A stretch of 64,000 nucleotides of DNA from Parafilimonas terrae (lineage in GTDB: Bacteria > Bacteroidota > Bacteroidia > Chitinophagales > Chitinophagaceae), in contig NZ_FOXQ01000017.1 in NCBI RefSeq assembly GCF_900115755.1, positions 1 to 64,000 on the forward strand, written 5' to 3'. A program made the position numbers and the translations under genes. The notes beneath the pieces were generated by a model that did no database searches, had not been told where the DNA came from, and worked only from the letters and a program-made list of their open reading frames with translations. Positions 33,585 through 41,502 of the stretch are shown piece after piece; the first letter of the stretch is position 1; every line of letters starts with the position of its first letter.

Positions 33585-34102
33585 AAAAATTTTTCCTGTT
33601 CTTATTCAGCCTGGTTATAATTGTTACAGCTAAAGCGCAGCAGCCATTTCATCCTTATGAAATAAGTTACGACTCAACTCACGGAAAGATTTTAAGAGGC
33701 CTGGTTTCACGCAGCGATATTGAAACCGATACAGTCTTTGCATGGTTTAAAAAAAATTATAATCTTGGCAGGCCCGATGCCAAAGCCGTTGCAGCTTTTA
33801 AAAAGCATGCCGGCGATTTTAAGATGTTGATTTTTGCCGGCACCTGGTGTCCCGATACCCACAACCTTTTACCGGAATTTTATCGCCTTGCTGATGCTGC
33901 AGGTTACCCCGACAATAATATTTCCCTTATTGGTGTTGATTATAACAAGACCACGTTCGATAATCTTGAAAAAACATTTAACGTTACAGAAGTGCCCACA
34001 TTCATTGTTATGAAAGACGGTAAAGAAGTGGGGCGCATAGTTGAATATGGAGAAAGTGGCGAAGCCATGAAGGAACTGGGCAAAATTGTGGAAGGGCTTT
34101 AG
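33581..34102 (+). CDS. Periplasmic thioredoxin-like protein with a single active-site cysteine
   Basis: The 173-residue product has a signal peptide (cleavage near KAQQ, residue 20) and a thioredoxin fold at 50-170. The active-site loop reads GTWCPDTH: Cys90 is present but the resolving cysteine is Thr93. The cis-proline loop VTEVPTFIVMKDGKEVG is intact. A monothiol protein could act by glutathionylation-type chemistry, isomerase activity or simply binding. The start overlaps the MerR stop (ATGA). Spacer repeats follow the stop. Confidence 0.85.
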   Translation: MKKFFLFLFSLVIIVTAKAQQPFHPYEISYDSTHGKILRGLVSRSDIETDTVFAWFKKNYNLGRPDAKAVAAFKKHAGDFKMLIFAGTWCPDTHNLLPEFYRLADAAGYPDNNISLIGVDYNKTTFDNLEKTFNVTEVPTFIVMKDGKEVGRIVEYGESGEAMKELGKIVEGL

Positions 34103-34144
34103 TGGTAGTTCAACTAAGCAGTTTGATTTTGTACACTTAAGGCT

Positions 34145-34225
34145 AATAAAATTGCAAATAACCAACAATCAATGCTCAATATTCAATAGTCAACCGTCAT
34201 CTGCCACCTATCATCCGTCAACTTC
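34145..34225. repeat. Mixed spacer repeat, CAATATTC and GTCAAC types
   Basis: ACCAACAATCAATGCTC and AATATTCAATAGTCAACCG are joined to TATCATCCGTCAACTTCC, so both repeat vocabularies meet in one spacer. The region lies between convergent stops. Confidence 0.6.
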
Positions 34226-34894
34226 CTATCCCCGCCGCACACCATACATTCTCTCCACGTCCTGCACAATTGTTTCCATATCATGATCAGAGCCTGAAGG
34301 GTCGTAATTCTGCCGTAGGTTGGAACCGAAAATCAAAGCAACAGTTTGCCAGAAACCCGCATTGAATTTACCCTTGTAGCTTTCAATTATTTCATAGCAG
34401 TTATTGCCGGTTTGGCGATAAATCAGTTTCATTAATACCTTGCCCTGGTAAACAGAAAGCTGTGTAAGCTTATCGGCGAATTCTTTTTTCAGCTCTTTTT
34501 CACGCGACATAATAATTGCCTTACGCTTCTTTTTATCGTCCACATTTACCAGTTGTGCATTTATTTCATTCATTACTTTAGATGCCTTTATAGCATAGGG
34601 ATAAGTTACGTAAACCGCATTGCGCAGCCTCGTCCATTCCACATAACGCTTTCGCTGGGCGCGTGTCATTTTCGCCAGCACATATTCATCTTCAAGCCAG
34701 GAACAGGGAATGGTATCTCCATTTGGCTCAACACACGCTTCAACAATTATCGTATCATTTACACCAAGATTAGCCCGGTTTACAATATGCGGTGGAGTTT
34801 GCGGCTGGGTTTGGGCAAAACCATGCAACACAAAACCTGTGCATAAGAAGCATGCAAGCAGGCGAAAAAAGAAAATATCTTTTTTTGTGCGCAT
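34226..34894 (-). CDS. DUF4294 domain protein, secreted
   Basis: The 222-residue product has a signal peptide (about 1-28, ending FAQ) and a domain matching DUF4294, a Bacteroidota family without known function. Characteristic text includes NDTIIVEACVEPNGDTIPCS, the basic helix MTRAQRKRYVEWTRLRNAVY, and IYRQTGNNCYEIIESYKG. Arg/Lys-rich helices in the middle could bind an acidic partner. It lies 69 bases downstream of the cytochrome-c assembly gene on the same strand, but no functional link is known. Confidence 0.82.
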   Translation of the reverse strand: MRTKKDIFFFRLLACFLCTGFVLHGFAQTQPQTPPHIVNRANLGVNDTIIVEACVEPNGDTIPCSWLEDEYVLAKMTRAQRKRYVEWTRLRNAVYVTYPYAIKASKVMNEINAQLVNVDDKKKRKAIIMSREKELKKEFADKLTQLSVYQGKVLMKLIYRQTGNNCYEIIESYKGKFNAGFWQTVALIFGSNLRQNYDPSGSDHDMETIVQDVERMYGVRRG

Positions 34895-34963
34895 AACGTA
34901 AATATAGAACGATTGCCCATATTTTATGCTGCATGGTAAATGAAAGTAACCTTTATAAAAATG

Positions 34964-37408
34964 TTATTTTACAGACGCAGATAGCTTAAGCCCGGTACGA
35001 ACCCTGTGCACTATGCTTATAACAAACCCGGCTACCATTATTATAATTCCAATCCACAGCAGGCCGATGAACGGGAACAGGTAAACCTTGAGGGTGATGA
35101 TATCCTGGATGCTTTGGTCTTCCTTTATACCCAGCTCAATTTTACCGATGGCCGGATCGGTTAATTTGTTAAATTTAATAATAAGGCTTTGGGCAATTAC
35201 CGTGTCGGGTATCTGGCGAAGCTGGTTATCTTTTAAAGCAATTTCAGGCATAGCCTTATACTGCATGCCATCTTTTGCAATTACGGTCATGTTCATACCA
35301 ATACCCACTTCACCCGGCAGCAGTTTTTGTTTAAGTGAATCCAGGTCCTTCACCACGCTGTTCATTACAATAATGCCGTTTGAATAAAACGCAGAATCGC
35401 CGGGTTGCATTTCCACAGGTTTAAACTGGCTGGTATCATCCTTCTTCCCATCCTGCGCGGCAGATACATACACAAAAATGTCTCGGTTCCAGTAATGCTT
35501 GTTATCAGGATTGGCGGAACGGCCTTCCATTCCCTTATTGTTATTAATCAGGTCGGGATATATGCTGAAGTTTTCTTTGCCGTCTTTGCTCACAAACTGC
35601 AATTCAAAATATTGCTTACGGTTTGAGGTGTTCAGGGTGTCACGTGTATAGGTAACATCATATTTTCCCATATCTGTTTTCACACCTTTAAACAGCGTTA
35701 TATTTTCCTGCGGGTCATAATCTTTGGATTTAGGCAACAATGCAATGCCGGTTGTATTCTGGCTGAGCACTGCTTTCCTGCTCGAAGAAATAAGAATGCC
35801 AACCAGCGCCAGTCCAAAACCTATATGCGCAATAGACGCACCTGCCGATTTCATCTTTCCTTTCAGCCCTATCCATATATAAGCGGCATTGGCCACCACC
35901 GCATATACCGCAGCAAACATGGCCACATGAATAGCTACCATAAAGCCGGCGCCCTTATCAGTATAATTAATATTGCCGATAAAGCTTATGCAAAGGCTTA
36001 TAACAAGTGCTATAATTGTGGGTACTGAAATCTTTTTGTAAAAGGTTTTACTGTCTGTATTCTTATATTTAAAATATTGCGTTACGGCCGTAAGAATGCC
36101 GAGAATGATGGCAATGAATATCTGCACCTGGTTGTAAGAAAACAACGTGTCTTCCGGCATGGCCACATTTGTTCCAAGCACTTTATTGTAAACAGGTATA
36201 GAAGTTTTTGCTATGATAATAATGGCCGCTAAAAACAATACCAGTGCGCCAATGAACATCCAGAATTCGCGGCTGTAAGTGCTTTCTTCTTTTTTAATGG
36301 TTGGAATGGATTTACTCCTGTAAAAAAACAAAACCATTGCAGGAATAAAACATACAAGCACGAAACTAATAAGCTGTGCCGAGGTGTCTTTTTCGGTAAA
36401 TGCGTGCACCGATGTATCGCCCAGTATGCCGCTCTTGGTTAAAAACGATGAATATAAAACCAGCGAAAAAGAAAGTATGTAAAAGAGATATGTGCTTTTT
36501 AAAGAATACCCGCTGCTTTTGTACACAATATTGGTATGCAGGCCGGCAATCATTACAAGCCAGGGCACCAGCGACGCATTTTCCACAGGGTCCCAGGCCC
36601 AGTAACCGCCAAAGTTTAAAGCTTCATACGCCCAGGCAGCGCCCATCATAATGCCGGTGCCTAAAACTGCGCCGGAAAATGCAGCCCAGGGAATGGATGC
36701 TTTAACCCAGGTATGATCGTTCTTTATTAATCCGCCCATGGCGTAAGCAAACGGCACCACGGTTGAGGCAAATCCCAGGAAAAGAATGGGCGGATGTATC
36801 ACCATCCAGTAATTCTGCAGGGCGGCATTTAAATCGTTGCCTTCAAAAACCTTTGGAAACTGCAGGTAATCGGGATTGCTTACAAGCATTGGCGCATCTA
36901 ATTCATGCCTTAACAAGGCAAACGGGTTGCTGCCAATTTTCAAACTGCCCACATAAATGCCCAGCAGCATGGTGGCAATGCAAAACTGGGCAAAGCTCAC
37001 CACCGTCATTACCGGGGCTTCCCATTTTTTGCTGCGCCATATTAAAATCCAGCCCAGCAGGCAATGCCAGGTGTTCCAAAGCATAAAACTCCCTTCCTGT
37101 CCTTCCCAGAAACTGGCAAATAAATATTGCTTTTCCAGGCTGCGCGATGAATGGTTCCAGGCATAATAATATTCGTGGTAGTGATTAGCAATAATAAGGT
37201 ACATGAGCACGAAAATGCCAAGCACGCTCACCGTTTCCACGGCAAAAGCAAGGCGGGCAAATTTTATCCAGCCGCGTTGTTCTTCCAGTAATTTATTTCG
37301 TGAAGCTTTAAAATAAGCGATAGTGGCTATAAGCGAAGCAATCAGGGAAAGTATTGCTAAAAAATGTCCTAACTCACCATAAAAGAGGTGCTCACCGTTG
37401 TATTTCAT
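34964..37408 (-). CDS. Cytochrome c assembly protein CcmF/CcsA
   Basis: The 814-residue membrane protein carries about 15 helices. The haem-handling WWD motif is present as GGYWAWDPVENASLVPWLVM, and HHEYYYAWNHSS and ASFWEGQEGSFMLWNTWHC match the first CcmF half. A large periplasmic insert lies near residues 560-760. It would attach haem to apocytochrome c in the periplasm. It lies 89 bases downstream of ccmE on the same strand, consistent with one assembly operon. System I CcmF naming fits the partner, although some genomes call it CcsA. Confidence 0.92.
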   Translation of the reverse strand: MKYNGEHLFYGELGHFLAILSLIASLIATIAYFKASRNKLLEEQRGWIKFARLAFAVETVSVLGIFVLMYLIIANHYHEYYYAWNHSSRSLEKQYLFASFWEGQEGSFMLWNTWHCLLGWILIWRSKKWEAPVMTVVSFAQFCIATMLLGIYVGSLKIGSNPFALLRHELDAPMLVSNPDYLQFPKVFEGNDLNAALQNYWMVIHPPILFLGFASTVVPFAYAMGGLIKNDHTWVKASIPWAAFSGAVLGTGIMMGAAWAYEALNFGGYWAWDPVENASLVPWLVMIAGLHTNIVYKSSGYSLKSTYLFYILSFSLVLYSSFLTKSGILGDTSVHAFTEKDTSAQLISFVLVCFIPAMVLFFYRSKSIPTIKKEESTYSREFWMFIGALVLFLAAIIIIAKTSIPVYNKVLGTNVAMPEDTLFSYNQVQIFIAIILGILTAVTQYFKYKNTDSKTFYKKISVPTIIALVISLCISFIGNINYTDKGAGFMVAIHVAMFAAVYAVVANAAYIWIGLKGKMKSAGASIAHIGFGLALVGILISSSRKAVLSQNTTGIALLPKSKDYDPQENITLFKGVKTDMGKYDVTYTRDTLNTSNRKQYFELQFVSKDGKENFSIYPDLINNNKGMEGRSANPDNKHYWNRDIFVYVSAAQDGKKDDTSQFKPVEMQPGDSAFYSNGIIVMNSVVKDLDSLKQKLLPGEVGIGMNMTVIAKDGMQYKAMPEIALKDNQLRQIPDTVIAQSLIIKFNKLTDPAIGKIELGIKEDQSIQDIITLKVYLFPFIGLLWIGIIIMVAGFVISIVHRVRTGLKLSASVK

Positions 37409-37497
37409 TTTTTATTGTAGCTCATTTAGTGAATTGCTGCTTAGCTGATATGTGTATTATGCTTTCTTATCAACTACTCAACCAATCAACTTATTCA

Positions 37498-37908
37498 TTA
37501 TTGTACTGATGCGCTTACATTCTTAGAATTGTTTTCCGCATCATCTTTATATTTTGAAGGGCATTTCAACAAGATTTCCTTGCATTCAAAAACCCCGTTT
37601 TCTACCTTGCCTTTCAGCACCAGCCTTTCACTTTTTTCCATATCGGTGGGTTTTGAATTATGATACACCACCTGTATGGAATGCCCCAGCGTATCTAAAG
37701 CCATAAAGGTTAAGTAATTGGGGTTTTTTACGGGATCGTAATTCAGCGGATGGCTTTTATCCATTTTCGCAATAAGGTTTACAAATTTTCCCGGTTTCTG
37801 TTTGGCGGAAGCGATGGTTTCATACGTGGTAACATTACCCATAAAACTTATAAGCGTTGCAATGGCTACAGCAATAAGCACCAGCGCTATGATGTGCGTC
37901 TTTTTCAT
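37498..37908 (-). CDS. ccmE: Cytochrome c maturation protein CcmE, cysteine variant
   Basis: The 136-residue haem chaperone has a short cytoplasmic head, one membrane helix (8-24) and a beta-barrel OB-fold domain. The haem-binding motif is CPSKY at 116-120, i.e. CxxxY instead of the classical HxxxY, so Cys116 would bind haem. The LVLKGKVENGVFECKEILLK stretch is typical CcmE. A cysteine-type CcmE has been described in archaea and sulphate reducers. It lies upstream of the CcmF/CcsA gene on the same strand, with spacer words (TCAACTACTCAACCAATCAA) near 37470. Confidence 0.88.
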   Translation of the reverse strand: MKKTHIIALVLIAVAIATLISFMGNVTTYETIASAKQKPGKFVNLIAKMDKSHPLNYDPVKNPNYLTFMALDTLGHSIQVVYHNSKPTDMEKSERLVLKGKVENGVFECKEILLKCPSKYKDDAENNSKNVSASVQ

Positions 37909-38160
37909 GCAAAAAAAATTCGATGCGAAATTAATCTAAAACTGCATGTGAAGGCTTTAAAGATTGTAAAGGAATGTTTAATGTGGTGGATTAGTTGAAT
38001 AGCTGAACGGGTTGATAAGTTGACAGGCTGCCCGTTTTGAGCTTGTTTATATTTTGAAATATATTTTAGCTGTTATCAAACAGGATGAACAATAAGCCTT
38101 GCCAGGCCCGGGTTTCCTGCGCAATGTTTAATCAAATGATTATAAAACCGTAAGCAGCTC

Positions 38161-38580
38161 ATCTTTTTAACTCATTATTTTGACCATTTGCCCGGAATAT
38201 TTGACCATAACACCGGGTATTCTGACCATATTATTCAATGTTTTGACCATATTATCAAATATTCTGACCATATTATTGAATGTTTTGACCATTTAATTGA
38301 ATATTCTGACCACATTATTCAGTATTCTGACCATATTTTCAAAAAAACTGACCATTTAATTGATTGCTTTACGCTTTATTCTCATTTTTTTACTCGTTTT
38401 TGTCATCATCTTACTCTTTTAACCGGCTTATTTATGCTTTATTCTGAATGCTTTACTCTTTTTTCTGATTATTCTACTCGCTTTATTCACTGTTCTACTC
38501 TTTTTTCTGATTGTTTCCCTCTTTTACTTTAATATTTTACTCTTTTTTCCGGCCATTTCATTCATTTATCAGGTATAAAC
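38161..38580. repeat. Tandem array with exact 21-bp period
   Basis: Nine GACCAT units start at 38182, 38203, 38224, 38245, 38266, 38287, 38308, 38329 and 38350. The same 21-base step then continues with ACTC-type units at 38392, 38413, 38455, 38476, 38497 and 38539, and with weaker forms at 38371, 38434, 38518 and 38560. No insertion or deletion breaks the phase over about 400 bases although the units differ greatly. The plus strand is pyrimidine-rich. A plus frame is open for about 129 codons but has no ATG, so coding is doubtful. The rest of 37909-38160 holds no gene. Confidence 0.85.
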
Positions 38581-38593
38581 ACCCGTTATTAAA

Positions 38594-38625
38594 TAAAAAA
38601 GCTGCCCCGCAAACCCGGGACAGCT
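38594..38625 (-). terminator. Terminator of the GH109-like gene
   Basis: On the minus strand a 10-bp stem (38625-38616 with 38609-38600, one G-U pair) and six-base loop are followed by a run of T. It lies 55 bases downstream of the stop at 38680. Confidence 0.8.
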
Positions 38626-38679
38626 GCCTTTGCTAACAATAAAAAGTCCGAACAAAAGCCTTTATACTATAGTTGAGTA

Positions 38680-40029
38680 TTAATAAACATCATTCAAAGC
38701 AAAAACCGGCTGGCGATACATCCATTGGCCGCCGGTAAAGTCAGGAAACTCCACTGTTTGCTGGCCCAGCTCAATAGATTGTTCACTTAAGGGCGTAATG
38801 GCGCTCCATGCGGCCGAATCGTACACATCAATGGGCGTTGGCTTCTTGCGTTTAATGCTTTCAATAAACGCATTCACCACAAAAAAGTCCATACCGCCAT
38901 GACCGGCGCCTTGCGCATCGTTACTATACTTAACCCACAACGGATGATCGTATTTATCCAGCCATTCTTTTGCATCGTCCCACACATCTTCTTCTTTCGA
39001 CTTGCCTTGTATGTAAATGCTGTGGTTTACATCCATCCATAAACCTTCTGTGCCCTGCACCCGGAAACCGAGCGAGTAAGGACGGGGCAAATTGGTATCG
39101 TGCTGCAATAAAATGGTTTCACCATTGTTGCAATGGATCATGGTGGTAACAATATCGCCCAGTTTAAAACGCACTTTAGCGTTGGGATGGTTTTCGCCGC
39201 ACACTTTTACAATGTAATTATGCAGCCCCCTTGTTTTAGTGGCGTAAGAACATAGAGAAAGAAAGCGGTTGCCATGATTAATATTGATATAATTGGCAAT
39301 GGGGCCGATGCCATGCGTGGGATACATGTCGCCGTTGCGAAAAACAGAATGGTTTGTTCTCCATTTAGCCTCGCTGAAACCCTTTTCGCCAAATTCAGCG
39401 CCCACACCGCCGTTTTTGCCGTCGTTTAATTTTATCCCGCGCAGGTCGTGCTGGTAACCGCCCTGCAAATGAATAAGCTCGCCAAACATATTCTGGCGCA
39501 CCATGTTCAGCACGGCCATTACATCGCGGCGATAACAAACATTTTCCAGCATCATTACATGCGCATTATGCTTTTCAGCGGCCCGCACCAGGTTCCAGTG
39601 GTCTTCCAGCGTAATGCCCATAACCACTTCGCAGCCTATATATTTTATGCCGGCATCCATAGCGCCAAGCATCATGGGGTTATGCCATTCCCAGGGCGTA
39701 GCAATTACCACACCGTCAAGCTGTGTTTTGGCGAGCATATCTTTCCAGGCATATACATTGCCGGTAAATATTTCCGGCATTTTCTTGTTGCTTTTATTTA
39801 CGATGGCTTTTGCCCGGTCCAGCATTTTGGCATCTATATCGCACATGGCCACCACATCCACATCGTTCCTGCGCAGCAGCAGCGATAAATGGCTTTCCCC
39901 GCGCAGGCCGGTGCCTATCAGCCCGATTTTTACGTTACCGTCTGCCGGTGCGGCAAATGCAGTTTTAGAAGCCATTGCAAAAGCCGCCGTGGACATTGCC
40001 GTGTTTTGAATAAATTTTCTTCTTTCCAT
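38680..40029 (-). CDS. Gfo/Idh/MocA protein of GH109 type
   Basis: The 449-residue protein begins with MERRKFIQN and an Ala-rich leader, a possible Tat signal, so it is likely exported. The NAD domain carries KIGLIGTGLRGESHLSLLLR and VIATPWEWHNPM. Downstream are CYRRDVMAV, GGYQHDLRGIKL and MYPTHGIGPIANY, the pattern of GH109 enzymes, which use enzyme-bound NAD to hydrolyse alpha-N-acetylgalactosaminides. The family call is by motif memory and needs confirmation. The neighbours GH29 and the GH35 remnant support a glycan-degradation role. It has its own terminator downstream. Confidence 0.85.
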   Translation of the reverse strand: MERRKFIQNTAMSTAAFAMASKTAFAAPADGNVKIGLIGTGLRGESHLSLLLRRNDVDVVAMCDIDAKMLDRAKAIVNKSNKKMPEIFTGNVYAWKDMLAKTQLDGVVIATPWEWHNPMMLGAMDAGIKYIGCEVVMGITLEDHWNLVRAAEKHNAHVMMLENVCYRRDVMAVLNMVRQNMFGELIHLQGGYQHDLRGIKLNDGKNGGVGAEFGEKGFSEAKWRTNHSVFRNGDMYPTHGIGPIANYININHGNRFLSLCSYATKTRGLHNYIVKVCGENHPNAKVRFKLGDIVTTMIHCNNGETILLQHDTNLPRPYSLGFRVQGTEGLWMDVNHSIYIQGKSKEEDVWDDAKEWLDKYDHPLWVKYSNDAQGAGHGGMDFFVVNAFIESIKRKKPTPIDVYDSAAWSAITPLSEQSIELGQQTVEFPDFTGGQWMYRQPVFALNDVY

Positions 40030-40212
40030 TTGTAAGGTTTTATAGCATGAAATGATTGTTTACATGAATGGTGAATAGTAAAACGTGAAATCTTTTAAGT
40101 TTGATTATTGATTGTAATATGCTTAATACTTTTTATTTCGCTGAACCAGTTTTATACTGAAACCCCGCACGCTGCTGCATTCACGTTTCACGACTGACGT
40201 TTGACGAATAAA

Positions 40213-40455
40213 CTAATTCAGCTCCCTGCCCCCGCTCACATCCGGTGAAGCGTCCTGTAATAAATCAAACACCACCATTTCATTCTCTCCTTTCTTCAGC
40301 CACGATGCCGGGCAGTACAAACTATGCTGCGGGCCCACATTCCAATATCTTCCCAGGTTATGACTGAACACATGCTTTGGCTGCGCCTGTGCGGAAACCG
40401 AAATAAGAATAGCAATAATCAGATAGACGGCTTTGAACAAATTTTTCTTCTGCAT
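40213..40455 (-). pseudogene. Internally deleted GH35 beta-galactosidase remnant
   Basis: The 80-codon frame has an intact signal peptide ([20 protein letters not shown], ending AQAQ), followed by [20 protein letters not shown] and [16 protein letters not shown]. The latter is the hallmark C-terminal segment of GH35 beta-galactosidases, which are normally 600 to 780 residues long. The whole catalytic barrel is missing between the two, joined in frame. It is therefore a deletion relic, unless the short secreted peptide is still used. Spacer repeats flank it on the downstream side. Confidence 0.65.
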
Positions 40456-40665
40456 TTGGTTTTGAAAAATGAGAATGTATCAATCAAGCTTTGCAGGCAT
40501 CGTTGAGAATTACCAAATTTAATACACAATGATGTAGATATGCATTTCAAACGTTTGCGCAAATTGGGTTTGCGTATTCTATAGAAATACTACTTGCATG
40601 CCTCCTGGCACTCTTAAGCCTCGTTAGAGGCGAAACTTTGGCAGAAAACCAGGAATTCAATTTTC

Positions 40666-40684
40666 AAAAAAGCCCCGCAGGGGC
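40666..40684 (-). terminator. Terminator downstream of bshB1
   Basis: On the minus strand GCCCC and GGGGC form a stem around TGC, followed by six T. A related palindromic spacer word (GTTAGAGGCGAAACTTTGG) lies 40 bases further on. The rest of 40456-40665 holds no gene. Confidence 0.7.
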
Positions 40685-40741
40685 GATAGTTTCTGTACAA
40701 CGGCCTCTTATGTTTTAAACCCCCGGAGATTTTCAAACTTC

Positions 40742-41473
40742 TTACGTTACCTGCTGTATAAATGCATCAAAACTTTTTACGCCTATCATTTTTGTGGTTA
40801 AATATCCTTCCGCATATTTTACGCCTATGCGTTTGCCAAACATCAGCGCCCTTGCTTTTATAACGTCTAAAAAATCAGGGTTGGAAATATAAGTTGCAGG
40901 CTCACTGGCATCTGTTGTATTAAACTGCGTGGTATAACACAACACGGCTTTTATTTTTTGCTCGTATGTATCAGAAATATCAAACAAAAAATCAGGTTTT
41001 AAATAACGGTCCTGTATGTAGTGAAAAACGTATGATGGCCGCCAGTGCTCCTGTTCTTTGCCTTCATACTCTGTTTTAATTTTCCGCAGGCCGGAGAGAA
41101 AAGCAGCATCGGCCACAAGTTCCGAACTTCTGCCGTGATCCGGGTGCCTGTCTTCAGGTGCATTGCATAAAACAATTTCAGGTTTATATTTTCTTATAGC
41201 TGCAATTACCTTCCTGGTATTGGCTTCATCTTTCTGAAAAAACCCATCGGGCATCGCCAGGTTTTCCCTTGCATGAATGCCCATGGCTTTGGCAGCATTG
41301 GCGGCTTCAATGTCCCGGGTTTCGGCAGTGCCGCGGGTGCCTAATTCACCGCGGGTAAGGTCAACAACCGCTACTTTCTTTCCTTGCGCCACGGCAGCAA
41401 TTAAGGTGCCTGAGCAACCAAGTTCCACATCATCGGGGTGTACGCCAAAGGCGAGTATATCTGTTTTCATCAT
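40742..41473 (-). CDS. bshB1: Bacillithiol biosynthesis deacetylase BshB1
   Basis: The 243-residue zinc-dependent LmbE-type deacetylase removes acetate from GlcNAc-malate in bacillithiol synthesis. The family motifs are AFGVHPDDVELGCSGTL with the zinc ligands His-Pro-Asp-Asp, and RHPDHGRSS. TTQFNTTDASEPATYISNPD is typical of the BshB1 branch. Start choice is ATG 41473 or the adjacent ATG 41470. It lies 29 bases downstream of the fucosidase gene on the same strand; bshA and bshC are not in the window. Confidence 0.92.
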   Translation of the reverse strand: MMKTDILAFGVHPDDVELGCSGTLIAAVAQGKKVAVVDLTRGELGTRGTAETRDIEAANAAKAMGIHARENLAMPDGFFQKDEANTRKVIAAIRKYKPEIVLCNAPEDRHPDHGRSSELVADAAFLSGLRKIKTEYEGKEQEHWRPSYVFHYIQDRYLKPDFLFDISDTYEQKIKAVLCYTTQFNTTDASEPATYISNPDFLDVIKARALMFGKRIGVKYAEGYLTTKMIGVKSFDAFIQQVT

Positions 41474-41502
41474 GGCCAAAAATAATTGAGAAAAAGCAAA
41501 GC

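Noticed and set aside
38188-38532. A 114-codon plus-strand frame with Asp-His every seven residues
   Set aside because: It is the translation of the 21-bp array, has only a TTG start and no ribosome-binding site. It is reported as a repeat array, and the coding option is left open in the finding.
38161-38580. CRISPR array
   Set aside because: Units are contiguous at 21 bp without unique spacers between conserved repeats, and no cas gene is nearby.
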